From: Achromobacter ruhlandii
GTDB lineage: Bacteria; Pseudomonadota; Gammaproteobacteria; Burkholderiales; Burkholderiaceae_B
Direction: 5' to 3'
Length of the DNA stretch: 64,000 bases
Assembly: GCF_902859695.1 (NCBI RefSeq)
Contig: NZ_CADIJL010000011.1
Coordinates: forward strand, 1 to 64,000
The notes under the pieces were generated by a model. That model was not told where the DNA came from. It saw only the letters and a list, made by a program, of their open reading frames with translations, and made no database searches. The translations under genes were made by a program, and so were the position numbers. Of this stretch, positions 42,333 through 50,747 are shown in pieces; position 1 is the stretch's first letter, and every line of letters begins with the position of its first letter.

Positions 42333-45300
42333 TTATGCGGTTTTCCGCAGGGGTACATCGCGCGGGGCAGGCGCCGTATAGCTTTGCATCAAGCGGGCCA
42401 GCTCCGTCCTGTACTTCTCGACGTTCGCAGCCTTCACGTGGCCGAAGCCGCGGATGGTTTCTGCAAGGGCGGCGATTGTAGCCGCTTGCGCCAGGTTGTC
42501 GCGATTCAACCCTGCGAGCAACTGGTCTATGGTCTGGCGGTATTCGACCACCAGGGCCCGCTCCATCTTGCGCTCGGCCGTGTGGCCGAACGGATCGAAC
42601 CAGGTGCCGCGCAGGCGCTTGAAACGGGTCAGCAGCTTGAGCGCGGTCATGGTGCGCGGGCCCAGCGTCATCTTGCGCGGCACGCCGGTGCGCGGGTCCT
42701 TGCGCGCGAAGATCGGCGGCGCCATGTGGAAGCGCAGGCTGTAGTCGCCCTCGAACTGGCCCTTGAGCTGGGCCTGGAAGGCTTCGCCGGTATAGAGGCG
42801 GGCGACTTCGTATTCGTCCTTGTAGGCCATCAGCTTGAACAGGCCGCGCGCCACCGCCATGGCCAGGCGCGGCGTCCTGGCGTCGGGCGCCAGCTCGCGT
42901 TCGCGCGCGGCGACGCGCTCGACCACGTCGCGATAGGCCTGCGCGTAGGCGGCGTCCTGGTAAGCGGTCAGGTCCTCGACGCGGCGCGCCACGGCGCGCT
43001 CGAACGTTTCCGGCACATGCAGTTGCACCACCTGGGCGCGCGGGCGCAGCGCGCCGTCCAGCGCGTCGGGTTGGTGCGCGGCCAGGCGGCCGCTGTCGAA
43101 GGCCGCGCGGTTGGCGGCCACGGCGACGCCATTCAGTTCGATGGCGCGGTTGATGGCGGCCTGCGACAGCGGCACGCCGCCGCGCTGCCAGGCGTAGCCC
43201 AGCATGAACATGTTCGACAGGATGCTGTCGCCGAACAGCGCCAGCGCGGCCTCGTGCGCGTCGATGGCGGCGGTGTGGTCGTCGCCGGCGGCGTGGCGGA
43301 TCTTGGCCAGCAGCGCTTCCGGCCGCATGGCGGCGTCCGGGTTGCGGGTGAAATCGGACACCGGCGCGACATAGGTGTTGACGGTGACCTGGGTGTGGCC
43401 GCGGCGCAGCGCGCCGAGCGAGTCGGGCGCCACGGCGGCGACCGGATCGCACAGGATGGCGGCGTCGGCCTGCTGCCAGTCCAGGCGCACCGGGCCGGCG
43501 GCCGCGCCCGCGGGCGCCAGGCGGATGTGGCTGACGACCGTGCCGCCCTTCTGCGCCAGGCCGGTCAGGTCCAGCACCGCGGCCGACAGGCCTTCCAGGT
43601 GCGCGGCCATCGAGACGATGGCGCCGATGGTGATGACGCCGGTGCCGCCCATGCCCGCCACCAGCAGGCGGTAGGGACGCTCCAGCGCCGGCGGTTGCGG
43701 CAGCGGCAGTTGCTGGATCAGGCGTTGCAGGCGTTCCTGGTCGGCCTTGGGCGCGGCGCTCTTTCTGGGCTTGCCGCCCATGACGGAGACGAAGCTGGGG
43801 CAGAAGCCTTCGGCGCAGGAGTAGTCCTTGTTGCAGCTGGACTGGTCGATGGCGCGCTTGCGGCCGTAGGGCGTTTCCAGCGGCACCACCGACAGGCAGT
43901 TCGATTTCACGCCGCAGTCGCCGCAGCCTTCGCACACGGCGCTGTTGATCAGCATGCGGCGGGCCGGATCGGGGAACTGGTTCTTCTTCCTGCGGCGGCG
44001 CTTTTCAGCGGCGCAGGTCTGATCGTGGATCAGCACGGTGACGCCGGGGATCTCGCGCAGCTCGCGCTGCAGGGCGTCGAGCTCGCGGCGGTGATGCACC
44101 TTGATGCCGGCGCCCAGGTCCACGCCCCGGTATTTCTCGGGCTCATCGCTGGTGACGACGATGCGGGCGACGTTCTCGCCGCGCAGCTGCTGGCAGATCT
44201 GCGGCACCGAGATCGGGCCATCCACCGGCTGGCCGCCGGTCATGGCGACGGCGTCGTTGAACAGGATCTTGTAGGTGATGTTGGCCTTGGCGGCCACGGC
44301 CTGGCGGATCGCCAGGTAGCCGGAGTGGTAGTAGGTGCCTTCCCCCATGTTCTGGAAGATGTGCGGCATCCTGGTGTAGCGCGACAGGCCGATCCAGTCG
44401 ACCCCTTCGCCGCCCATCTGGGTCAGGCCGCCGGTGTCGCGGTCCATCCAGGCGGCCATGTAGTGGCAGCCCACGCCCGACAGCGCCTGGCTGCCTTCCG
44501 GCACCTTGGTCGAGGTGCTGTGCGGACAGCCGGAACAGAAGTAGGGACGGCGGCGCATGCCGTCGGCGTCGTTGGACAGCATGTCCTGGCAGTCGAAGGT
44601 GGCCAGGTCGACGCCGGGCTGCAGGCCGGCGCTGCGCGACAGCCATTGGGCCAGCGGCCGCGCCAGCAGCGACGGGCGCAACTGGCCGGCGGAGGGCACC
44701 AGCGTCTCGCCGTCGAAACCCTTCTTGCCGACCACGGTGGCGCGCTCGGGCAGGTTGAACAGCAGGTCCTTGAGCTGGGTCTCGACCACGGCGCCTTTTT
44801 CCTCGATCACGAGGATGTGCGAGAGGCCGCGCGCGAACTCGAGCATGCGCTCGGCGTCCAGCGGCCAGGTCAGGCCCGGCTTGTAGATGCGCACCGGCGC
44901 GTTGGCGGTGACGGTGTCCACGCCCAGGCGCGCCAGCGCTTCCATGGCGTCCAGGTGGGCCTTGCCGACGGTGACGATGCCGACGGTGGCCTTGGGCGCC
45001 GGACAGGTGAGGCGGTCGATGCTGTGGCGGCGGGCGAAGGCGGCGACCGCCTTCATGCGCAGGTTCATGCGGGTTTCAACCGCCAGCGACAGGAAGTCGC
45101 GGGCGGAGTATTCCAGCGCTTCCGGCGGCAGGTCGGGATCGGCCGGCATGTCGTAGTGGCGCACCGGCGCGGGGGTGAACGAGTGACCGCTTTCGATGGT
45201 CTCGGACACGGCCTTGAAGGCGACCCAGGCGCCGGAATGGCGCGACAGGGCCCAGCCCCACAGCGCGAAGGTCTCGTATTCGTCGATCGAGGCCGGGTGC

Positions 45301-45842
45301 ACGATGGGCATCTGCCAGCCGATCAGCGAGGCTTCGCTGGCGTGCGGGATCGAGGAGGAGACGGCGGTGTGGTCGTCGCCCACCACCACCAGCACGCCGC
45401 CGTGACGCGAGGCGCCGGCGGCGTTGCCGTGGTGCAGGGCGTCGCCGGCGCGATCCACGCCGGGGCCCTTGCCGTACCACATGGCGAAGACGCCATCGAC
45501 ATTGCGGTCGGCGCGCACGCCGGCCTGCTGGGTGCCCATGACGGCGGTGGCGGCCATGTCTTCGTTGATGCCGGGCAGGAACGAGATCTGGTTGGCGTCC
45601 AGCGCCTTCTGCGCCTTCCACATCGCCATGTCGACGCCGCCCAGGGGCGAGCCACGATAGCCGGAGACGAAGCCCGCGGTGTTCAGGCCGCGCTCGCGGT
45701 CGATGCGGCGCTGGGTCAGCATGATGCGCACCAGGGCCTGGGTGCCGGTCAGGAAGATGCGGCCGGTCTCACGGGTGAGGTTGTCGGCGAGCTGGTAGTC
45801 GAGGTCCAGCGTGGGCTCGGGGGCGGGGGTGCCGTCCATCAT
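42333..45842 (-). CDS. Indolepyruvate ferredoxin oxidoreductase (fused alpha/gamma type)
   Basis: A 1169-residue thiamine-pyrophosphate, Fe-S enzyme that oxidatively decarboxylates aryl (or branched) pyruvates to acyl-CoA. The N-terminal pyrimidine-binding region is followed by the TPP domain with CSGCPHSTST and GEGVDWIG. A ferredoxin-like cysteine cluster comes next (CEGCGDCGVKSNC, with further Cys at NKDYSCAEGFC), and then a C-terminal gamma domain starting GMGGTGVITIGAI. The start at 45842 has AGGAG 5 bases upstream. It is divergent from an Lrp-type regulator, suggesting amino-acid-responsive control. Confidence 0.94.
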   Translation of the reverse strand: MMDGTPAPEPTLDLDYQLADNLTRETGRIFLTGTQALVRIMLTQRRIDRERGLNTAGFVSGYRGSPLGGVDMAMWKAQKALDANQISFLPGINEDMAATAVMGTQQAGVRADRNVDGVFAMWYGKGPGVDRAGDALHHGNAAGASRHGGVLVVVGDDHTAVSSSIPHASEASLIGWQMPIVHPASIDEYETFALWGWALSRHSGAWVAFKAVSETIESGHSFTPAPVRHYDMPADPDLPPEALEYSARDFLSLAVETRMNLRMKAVAAFARRHSIDRLTCPAPKATVGIVTVGKAHLDAMEALARLGVDTVTANAPVRIYKPGLTWPLDAERMLEFARGLSHILVIEEKGAVVETQLKDLLFNLPERATVVGKKGFDGETLVPSAGQLRPSLLARPLAQWLSRSAGLQPGVDLATFDCQDMLSNDADGMRRRPYFCSGCPHSTSTKVPEGSQALSGVGCHYMAAWMDRDTGGLTQMGGEGVDWIGLSRYTRMPHIFQNMGEGTYYHSGYLAIRQAVAAKANITYKILFNDAVAMTGGQPVDGPISVPQICQQLRGENVARIVVTSDEPEKYRGVDLGAGIKVHHRRELDALQRELREIPGVTVLIHDQTCAAEKRRRRKKNQFPDPARRMLINSAVCEGCGDCGVKSNCLSVVPLETPYGRKRAIDQSSCNKDYSCAEGFCPSFVSVMGGKPRKSAAPKADQERLQRLIQQLPLPQPPALERPYRLLVAGMGGTGVITIGAIVSMAAHLEGLSAAVLDLTGLAQKGGTVVSHIRLAPAGAAAGPVRLDWQQADAAILCDPVAAVAPDSLGALRRGHTQVTVNTYVAPVSDFTRNPDAAMRPEALLAKIRHAAGDDHTAAIDAHEAALALFGDSILSNMFMLGYAWQRGGVPLSQAAINRAIELNGVAVAANRAAFDSGRLAAHQPDALDGALRPRAQVVQLHVPETFERAVARRVEDLTAYQDAAYAQAYRDVVERVAARERELAPDARTPRLAMAVARGLFKLMAYKDEYEVARLYTGEAFQAQLKGQFEGDYSLRFHMAPPIFARKDPRTGVPRKMTLGPRTMTALKLLTRFKRLRGTWFDPFGHTAERKMERALVVEYRQTIDQLLAGLNRDNLAQAATIAALAETIRGFGHVKAANVEKYRTELARLMQSYTAPAPRDVPLRKTA

Positions 45843-45892
45843 GAATGCTCCTGTAGTCGGCACCATGATAGGTTCGCGAGGCATCGGGTTTA

Positions 45893-45923
45893 TTGCGTTT
45901 TCGGATCGTGCTATCCCTATAAT
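45893..45923 (+). promoter_or_regulatory. Candidate promoter of the Lrp-type regulator gene
   Basis: A consensus -10 TATAAT (45918-45923) is preceded by TTGCGT (45893-45898) with a 19-base spacer. The 135-base gap between the divergent genes is AT-rich and would also hold the promoter of the oxidoreductase and the regulator's own sites. Confidence 0.5.
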
Positions 45924-45977
45924 TCGCAATGAATATTTCGTGTTCGCGGAATTTCGACCCAAACAGGAGACAAAGCA

Positions 45978-46427
45978 ATGGACAAGACCGATATCGGCAT
46001 CCTCAAGGCCCTGCAGGAGGATGGCCGGGCCTCGGCGCAGCAGCTTTCAGAAAAGGTGGGGCTATCGGCGGCGCCGGTGTGGCGGCGGGTGAAGGCGCTG
46101 GAGGCCAGCGGCGTGATCCAGGGCTACAGCGCGCAGGTCGATCGCAGCAAGGTGGGGCTGGGCTGTATGTTCGCGCAGATCAGCCTGGAGCGGCATTCGG
46201 CGAACACGGTGGAGAACTTCGAGCGGTCGGTGCGGGATGCGCCGGAGATTCTCGAGTGCTATGCGGTGACGGGGGATTCGGATTTTCTGCTCAAGATTCT
46301 TGTGGAGAGTCCGGAGGCTTATGACCGGTTCTTGCATCGGTTCTTGTTCAATATGCCTGGGATTCGGCAGACGCGGACGATTGTGGCGTTGCGGGAGATC
46401 AAGCATGAGTTGAAGTTGCCTTTGTAG
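45978..46427 (+). CDS. Lrp/AsnC-family transcriptional regulator
   Basis: A 149-residue regulator. The N-terminal HTH (MDKTDIGILKALQEDGRASAQQLSEKVG) is followed by an effector/oligomer RAM domain (ILECYAVTGDSDFLLKILV). It has AGGAGAC upstream and is divergent from the indolepyruvate oxidoreductase gene, its probable target. The ligand is probably an aromatic or branched-chain amino acid (inference from the target). Confidence 0.94.
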   Translation: MDKTDIGILKALQEDGRASAQQLSEKVGLSAAPVWRRVKALEASGVIQGYSAQVDRSKVGLGCMFAQISLERHSANTVENFERSVRDAPEILECYAVTGDSDFLLKILVESPEAYDRFLHRFLFNMPGIRQTRTIVALREIKHELKLPL

Positions 46428-46462
46428 GGGGGGCTTCTATGTGGGCTCTTGTGGCGGGTTGG

Positions 46463-46652
46463 GTTCTTTAGTCGCGGGAGCCGGGGCAGGCGGGGGATGG
46501 CGGGGCTACGATTGCGGTCCGGAGCGTTCGCTCCGGACTGCCCCGGGCTCAACCTCGTCCGCCTTCGGCTCCCTACGGTTTCCGCCGGGCGCATCTACAC
46601 GCCCCGCCATCCCCCGCCTGCCCCGGCTCCCGCTTTTGATGAGACTTAACGG
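46463..46652 (+). repeat. Dispersed long-hairpin element, copy F
   Basis: The arms 46474-46506 and 46601-46633 pair perfectly over 33 bp (GCCGGGGCAGGCGGGGGATG core). The 94-base loop carries the conserved TACGATTGCGG, the 22-base palindrome, the CCTTCGG hairpin and GGGCGCATCTACAC. Flanks are GTTCTTTAG on the left and GATGAGACTTAACGG on the right. It is a single, unpaired copy in the gap between the convergent Lrp and Bug-receptor genes. Confidence 0.9.
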
Positions 46653-46726
46653 CCGGGCTTTGGGGCGAGTTGTGTGCTTGGCGTTTTTGCCGTCAATCTG
46701 GGGAGTAGGGAGGATCTTGCGGGGTC

Positions 46727-46762
46727 GCCAAAAAGCGGCCGCGCGGGCGGCCGCCTTTTGGC
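46727..46762 (+). repeat. Companion short hairpin (module 2), copy F
   Basis: Hairpin GCCAAAA...TTTTGGC around GCGGCCGCGCGGGCGGCCGC. It is preceded by GTGTGCTTGGCGTT and followed by GGGTGTCTTGCGTCG, as after copies B and D. The remaining 160 bases of the gap hold a weakly conserved tail (ACGCTGCGCGC) and the terminator at 46926. Confidence 0.75.
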
Positions 46763-46925
46763 ATTTGGGTGTCTTGCGTCGAGGCGGCGGACGCTGCGCG
46801 CTGCTGGAGAGAGGCGTTGCTCGGGGGGCAATGGCGCGGCGCGATCGTGATGGGAGGGGCTGGTGAATCCTGCGTCATCGCGCTTGATTCGATGGGCGCA
46901 ATCTTTTGATGGTCTCTATATTGCG

Positions 46926-46949
46926 ACGCCCTCTATATATAGAGGGCGT
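46926..46949 (+). terminator. Palindromic terminator between convergent genes
   Basis: The perfect 24-base palindrome ACGCCCTCTATA/TATAGAGGGCGT is followed on the plus strand by TTCTTTATTTG. It would stop plus-strand transcripts before the Bug-receptor gene and is also placed to end that gene's own message. Confidence 0.75.
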
Positions 46950-46970
46950 TTCTTTATTTGCTGTGGGCGG

Positions 46971-47951
46971 TTACTGCGGCTGGATGCCGGAGATCTTGAT
47001 CCATTCCTTCCAGCGGGCGGTGTCTTCCTTGACGAAGGTGTCGAAGCGGGCGGTGTCCATGGCTTCGGGGGTCAGGCCGAGGGCGCGGAGTTTGTCGGCG
47101 GTGGCGGGATCGTTGACGGCGGCCTGGGTGGCGGCGTTCATCCTGGCGACGATGTCGGGCGGGGTGCCGGCGGGGGCGGAGATGCCGAGCCAGCCGGCGA
47201 CGATGAAGTCGGGGAAGTAGGTCGACATGGTGGGGACGTCGGGCCAGGCGGGGTGGCGCTGGGCGGCGGTGACGGCGAGAGGGGCGAGGCCCTTGCCGTC
47301 GATCTGGCCCATGGCGGTCAGGTAGTCGACGAAGGCGAAGCCGATCTGCTTGCCGCGCAGGTCGGTAATGATCTGGGTGATGTTCTTGTAGCCGGCGGCG
47401 CCGATGTTGATGCCGGCGCGTTGCTTGAACAGTTCGGACGGCACTTGCGAGGACGAGCTGTAGTAGCCGAAGAAGACTTCGCCGGGATGCTTCTTGGCGT
47501 AGTCGACCAGCTCGGGCACGGTGCGATAGGGGCTGTCGGGGGCGACGATGCCCACGGTGCCGAAGGTGCCGAGCATGCCGATCTGCACGAAGTCCTTTTG
47601 CGCGTCGTAGGGCAGGCGCTTGTAGAGGAACTGGTTGGCGGCGTGGGTGGAGTTGGTGGATAAGAGGAAGGTGTAGCCGTCGCCGGCGGCGTTCTTGGCG
47701 GCATTGGTGCCGACGATGCCGCCGGCGCCGGGGCGGTCCTCGACGATGACGGTCTGGCCGGTCTGTTTGCCCAGGAACTGGGCGAAGGTGCGGGCGGTGA
47801 GGTCGGCGGCGCCGCCGGCGGCGGAGGGCACGATCAGCGTGATGGGTTTCTCGGGCCAGCCGGCGGCGTGCGTGGTGGCGGCCAGCAGCAGGCTGGCGGC
47901 GGCGAGCGCAGGGCGCAGGAAGGCGCGGGGCGCGAAGGCGGTGAGGGTCAT
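46971..47951 (-). CDS. Bug-family periplasmic solute receptor (TctC type)
   Basis: A 326-residue receptor with a Sec signal (cleavage after THA-AGWPEK). The family markers are GWPEKPITLIVPSAAGGAADLTAR, VEDRPGAGGIVGTNAAKNA and GWLGISAPAGTP. Bug receptors are greatly expanded in Bordetella/Achromobacter and bind organic acids or similar solutes. Most, like this one, have no adjacent tctA/tctB. The start at 47951 has AGGAGA upstream. Confidence 0.94.
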   Translation of the reverse strand: MTLTAFAPRAFLRPALAAASLLLAATTHAAGWPEKPITLIVPSAAGGAADLTARTFAQFLGKQTGQTVIVEDRPGAGGIVGTNAAKNAAGDGYTFLLSTNSTHAANQFLYKRLPYDAQKDFVQIGMLGTFGTVGIVAPDSPYRTVPELVDYAKKHPGEVFFGYYSSSSQVPSELFKQRAGINIGAAGYKNITQIITDLRGKQIGFAFVDYLTAMGQIDGKGLAPLAVTAAQRHPAWPDVPTMSTYFPDFIVAGWLGISAPAGTPPDIVARMNAATQAAVNDPATADKLRALGLTPEAMDTARFDTFVKEDTARWKEWIKISGIQPQ

Positions 47952-48102
47952 GCTTGTCTCCTGGGGCGGCGCTGGCGCCGTCATGTTCTATGGCTTGCGG
48001 TGTGCTTCATGGCGCGCTGGACGCGGGCCGGGTGGATCTGTCTGGCGGTCGTTGGCGGATGTCGATGGTTGAGGATGTATCGGGCGTCAGGGGCGTCGCG
48101 GG

Positions 48103-48954
48103 TCAGCCGAACTGTTGGCGATGCCAGCCGAGGATCGTGTCCGCGCTGGCCTGCCATGCGTCGCCGTACATCATGCAATGGGGCTGTCCGGCGAGGACGG
48201 CATGGGAAAAGCCGAACAGTCGCGCGATGGCGCGGTCCTGGCCGGGCGGATGGCGGTCGTGGGTGTCCAGGCCGGCCTCCAGGCACAGGCCGGGGGCGGT
48301 GATGGCGGCGGGGTCGACGGGCACGCGCAGCAGGTAGCGGTCGTTGAGCACGCGCGGGCTTTCGGGATTCAGGCGTTGGGTGACGGCGCTGACGTCGCGC
48401 GTCGGCGAGGTGGCCAGGAAGCGGGCGCGGATCTCGCTGGCGGCGGGCGCGGCGCGCACGGCGTCAGCGGGCACCGGCGGCAGGCCCAGCGCGCCGGGCA
48501 GGTTGGCGGGCGGCGAGGGCGCCATCAGCACCACGCCGGCGACGGTGCGTTGGCTGGCGGCCAGCAGCGCGGGCAGGGCGCCCATGCTGTGGCCCACCAC
48601 GACGGTGGGCGCGTCCAGCAGGTCGAGCGCGCTGACGACGTCGGCGGCCAGGTCGGCGATGCCCGTGTCGAGGAAGCCGGGCGGTTGCGGCAAGGGGCCG
48701 TGGCCGCGCAGGTCGATGGCGGCGCAGGCCAGGCCGGCTCGGGCGAAATAGTCCAGGTAGTGCGCGTAGCACCAGGCGCCGTGATAGGCGCCGGGCACGA
48801 GCAGCAGGCCGGGCCTGCCGTTGGGTGCGGCAGCGGTCAGCAGCCGGCCCTGGCCGGCAGCGCGGGCGGGCAGCCGGTCGGCGAGGCTGAAGTCGAGCGG
48901 ATCGACGGCCTGGGCGCGGGCGGGGGAGAGAGTCGCGGTAGTCATTGCGGCCAT
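48103..48954 (-). CDS. Alpha/beta-fold hydrolase
   Basis: A 283-residue hydrolase with oxyanion strand LLLVPGAYHGAWCY, nucleophile elbow GHSMGALPAL and a likely catalytic His in GQPHCMMYGD near the C-terminus. It resembles small ester/amide hydrolases of the EstC/salicylate-esterase type. The start could be 48954 or 48945; neither has a good ribosome site. It is divergent from a LysR gene that probably controls it and lies next to a Bug receptor on the same strand. Confidence 0.85.
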   Translation of the reverse strand: MAAMTTATLSPARAQAVDPLDFSLADRLPARAAGQGRLLTAAAPNGRPGLLLVPGAYHGAWCYAHYLDYFARAGLACAAIDLRGHGPLPQPPGFLDTGIADLAADVVSALDLLDAPTVVVGHSMGALPALLAASQRTVAGVVLMAPSPPANLPGALGLPPVPADAVRAAPAASEIRARFLATSPTRDVSAVTQRLNPESPRVLNDRYLLRVPVDPAAITAPGLCLEAGLDTHDRHPPGQDRAIARLFGFSHAVLAGQPHCMMYGDAWQASADTILGWHRQQFG

Positions 48955-48995
48955 GTTAAGTGCCGCCCTATGATGAGAAAACTTTATTTTTCCTA

Positions 48996-49019
48996 TGATT
49001 TGATAAGTTCATCAAATCA
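48996..49019. promoter_or_regulatory. Operator-like palindrome before the LysR gene
   Basis: The perfect inverted repeat TGATTTGAT-AAGTTC-ATCAAATCA (9-bp arms) lies 9 bases before the LysR start, in a 74-base divergent gap. The T-N11-A layout and AT-richness suit a LysR box serving both genes. Confidence 0.65.
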
Positions 49020-49028
49020 GGTGTCACG

Positions 49029-49928
49029 ATGCCCGCCTTGCCCGAACTTTCCATTGCGCACTACCGCCACTTCCTGCTGGTGGCCGAATTGCGCAGCTTC
49101 CGCGCCGCCGCCGCGCGCGCGTTCCGCTCGCAGCCGGCGCTGTCGCTGTCGATCCGCGAAATGGAGCAGCGCCTGGGCCAGCCGCTGTTCGAGCGCGGCA
49201 ATGGCAACGCGCTGACGCGGTTCGGCCAGGACTGCCTGCCGCTGGCGCGCGAACTGGTCGAGCACCACGACCGCGTGGCCGGGACGCTGGCGGGGCTGGC
49301 CAGCAACGAGGCCGGCACCCTGACCATGGCATCGGTGGCGACGGTGGCGACCCATTGGCTGCCCGAACTGGTGGCAACCTATCGCGAGCGCTACCCGGCG
49401 GTGGCGCTGCGCCTGTTCGACGACAATTCCGAAGGCGTTGAGCGCATGGTGCTGGCGGGCGAGGTCGAGCTGGGGGTGTGCAGCCCGGTGCTGCGCGACC
49501 GGCGGCTGGCGTTCGAACCGCTGCTGCGCGATGCCTTCGGACTGGTCTGCCATCGCGGCCATCCCCTGGCGGGGCGCAAGTCCGTGACCTGGCGCGAGAT
49601 CGCCGGGCTGCCGCTGGTGGGCACGGTGGCGCACCGGCAACTGGCGGACTATCCGCAGGCCGCCTTCATGATGGAACGCCAGGTGTTCGTGTCCAACATG
49701 ATGTCGCTGCTGGCGATGCTGGAGCGCGGCGTGGGCGTGACGGTGCTGGCGCGGCTGGGCGTGCCGCCGGATTCGCCCGGTCTGGTTTTCGTGCCGTTGG
49801 CCCGGCCGCGTATCGAGCGCGAACTGGGCATCACGCGGCTGGCCGGCCGCAGCCTGTCGCCGGCCGCCGCGCGCATGGAGGAAATGCTGCGCGCCAAGGC
49901 CGCGCGCGGCGCCCGCAGTGTCGCTTGA
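49029..49928 (+). CDS. LysR-family transcriptional regulator
   Basis: A 299-residue LysR-type regulator with N-terminal HTH (AHYRHFLLVAELRSFRAAA, SQPALSLSIREMEQRLG) and a C-terminal effector domain. It is divergent from the alpha/beta hydrolase and Bug-receptor pair. The palindrome at 48996 overlaps its promoter or leader, which suggests autoregulation. The 189 bases that follow it show no feature I can support. Confidence 0.93.
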   Translation: MPALPELSIAHYRHFLLVAELRSFRAAAARAFRSQPALSLSIREMEQRLGQPLFERGNGNALTRFGQDCLPLARELVEHHDRVAGTLAGLASNEAGTLTMASVATVATHWLPELVATYRERYPAVALRLFDDNSEGVERMVLAGEVELGVCSPVLRDRRLAFEPLLRDAFGLVCHRGHPLAGRKSVTWREIAGLPLVGTVAHRQLADYPQAAFMMERQVFVSNMMSLLAMLERGVGVTVLARLGVPPDSPGLVFVPLARPRIERELGITRLAGRSLSPAAARMEEMLRAKAARGARSVA

Positions 49929-50117
49929 AACCAACGCATTTTTGCGCGTTGAGCCCTTAAAACACGGGGTTTCCGGCAAGGACTGTTGCGCAATTGCACA
50001 CGGCGCCGATCGTCGTTGATTCTTCACCTGGGCATCTTTAGAGTGCGTGATGTTTGCTGCGCGAGGGGCGTGCCGGTTTGAGCGGCGCGGCGCGTCGACA
50101 GACGTGTTGAGGAATTC

Positions 50118-50624
50118 ATGAGCAGTGTGTATTTGCGTTCGGCGGGCGTGGCCTGCGCCCTTCTGATCCTGGCCGGCTGCGCCGCCAGGAAACCCGCCTC
50201 CATTACCGAGGCCCAGCCGGAAGCGGCGCCCAAGCCGGTGGCATGCGTGCCCGCCAAGAGCGGCGATCCCATGGTCGGCACCTGGTATTCGAATTCCAAG
50301 CCGAAAGGCGTCAGCGGCGATTTCCAGGCCCTCACGGTGCTGTATGCCGATGGCCGCATGGCCTATGAAACCCAGCTGAAGATCGGCCGCAAGACGCGTC
50401 CGGCGCTGCGCGAGACGGGTTGCTGGAGCGTGGTGGACGGCGTCTACACGATGCAGACCACGCAATCGAACGGCGAGATCGTCGACGCCGCCGATCCGAT
50501 TTACATCAACCGCTACCGTGTCGAGAAGGTCGAGCAGGCCAAGCTGACGCTGCGCGAGCTCAAGAGCGGCGGCCAGATCGTGACCGCGCGCCGCATGCCG
50601 CAGGGCTATCGCCTGCCGTATTGA
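50118..50624 (+). CDS. Predicted lipoprotein of unknown function
   Basis: A 168-residue exported protein with lipobox LILAGC (lipidated C21). The rest holds one small domain: DPMVGTWYSNSKPKGVSGDFQALTVL, then YETQLKIGR, GCWSVVDGVYTMQTT and a C-terminal RRMPQGYRLPY. The GTW/GxWxV pattern suggests a lipocalin-like or beta-barrel fold; this is a guess from spacing. I do not recognise the family. The start has GAGGAA upstream. Confidence 0.8.
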   Translation: MSSVYLRSAGVACALLILAGCAARKPASITEAQPEAAPKPVACVPAKSGDPMVGTWYSNSKPKGVSGDFQALTVLYADGRMAYETQLKIGRKTRPALRETGCWSVVDGVYTMQTTQSNGEIVDAADPIYINRYRVEKVEQAKLTLRELKSGGQIVTARRMPQGYRLPY

Positions 50625-50747
50625 TCCCTGGGGCAGCCGGCGATTCCGCGTTCCGTCGCGCGGACGGAATCCGGGCGCCGGCGTCGCCAAGCGGGCGCGG
50701 CTGCGGTAAGGTGCGGACTTCGTCCTTCATTGCGCCGCCGGCCCTCC

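Noticed and set aside
42276-45932. Very long plus-strand open frame opposite the indolepyruvate oxidoreductase gene
   Set aside because: It is an antisense shadow in GC-rich DNA. It is rich in His/Gln/Arg/Gly with no recognisable domain, while the minus strand encodes a complete enzyme.
1-46652. Dispersed elements considered as insertion sequences
   Set aside because: No transposase frame, no target-site duplications that I can identify, and the terminal arms are not conserved in sequence between copies. A MITE-like origin remains possible but is not shown.
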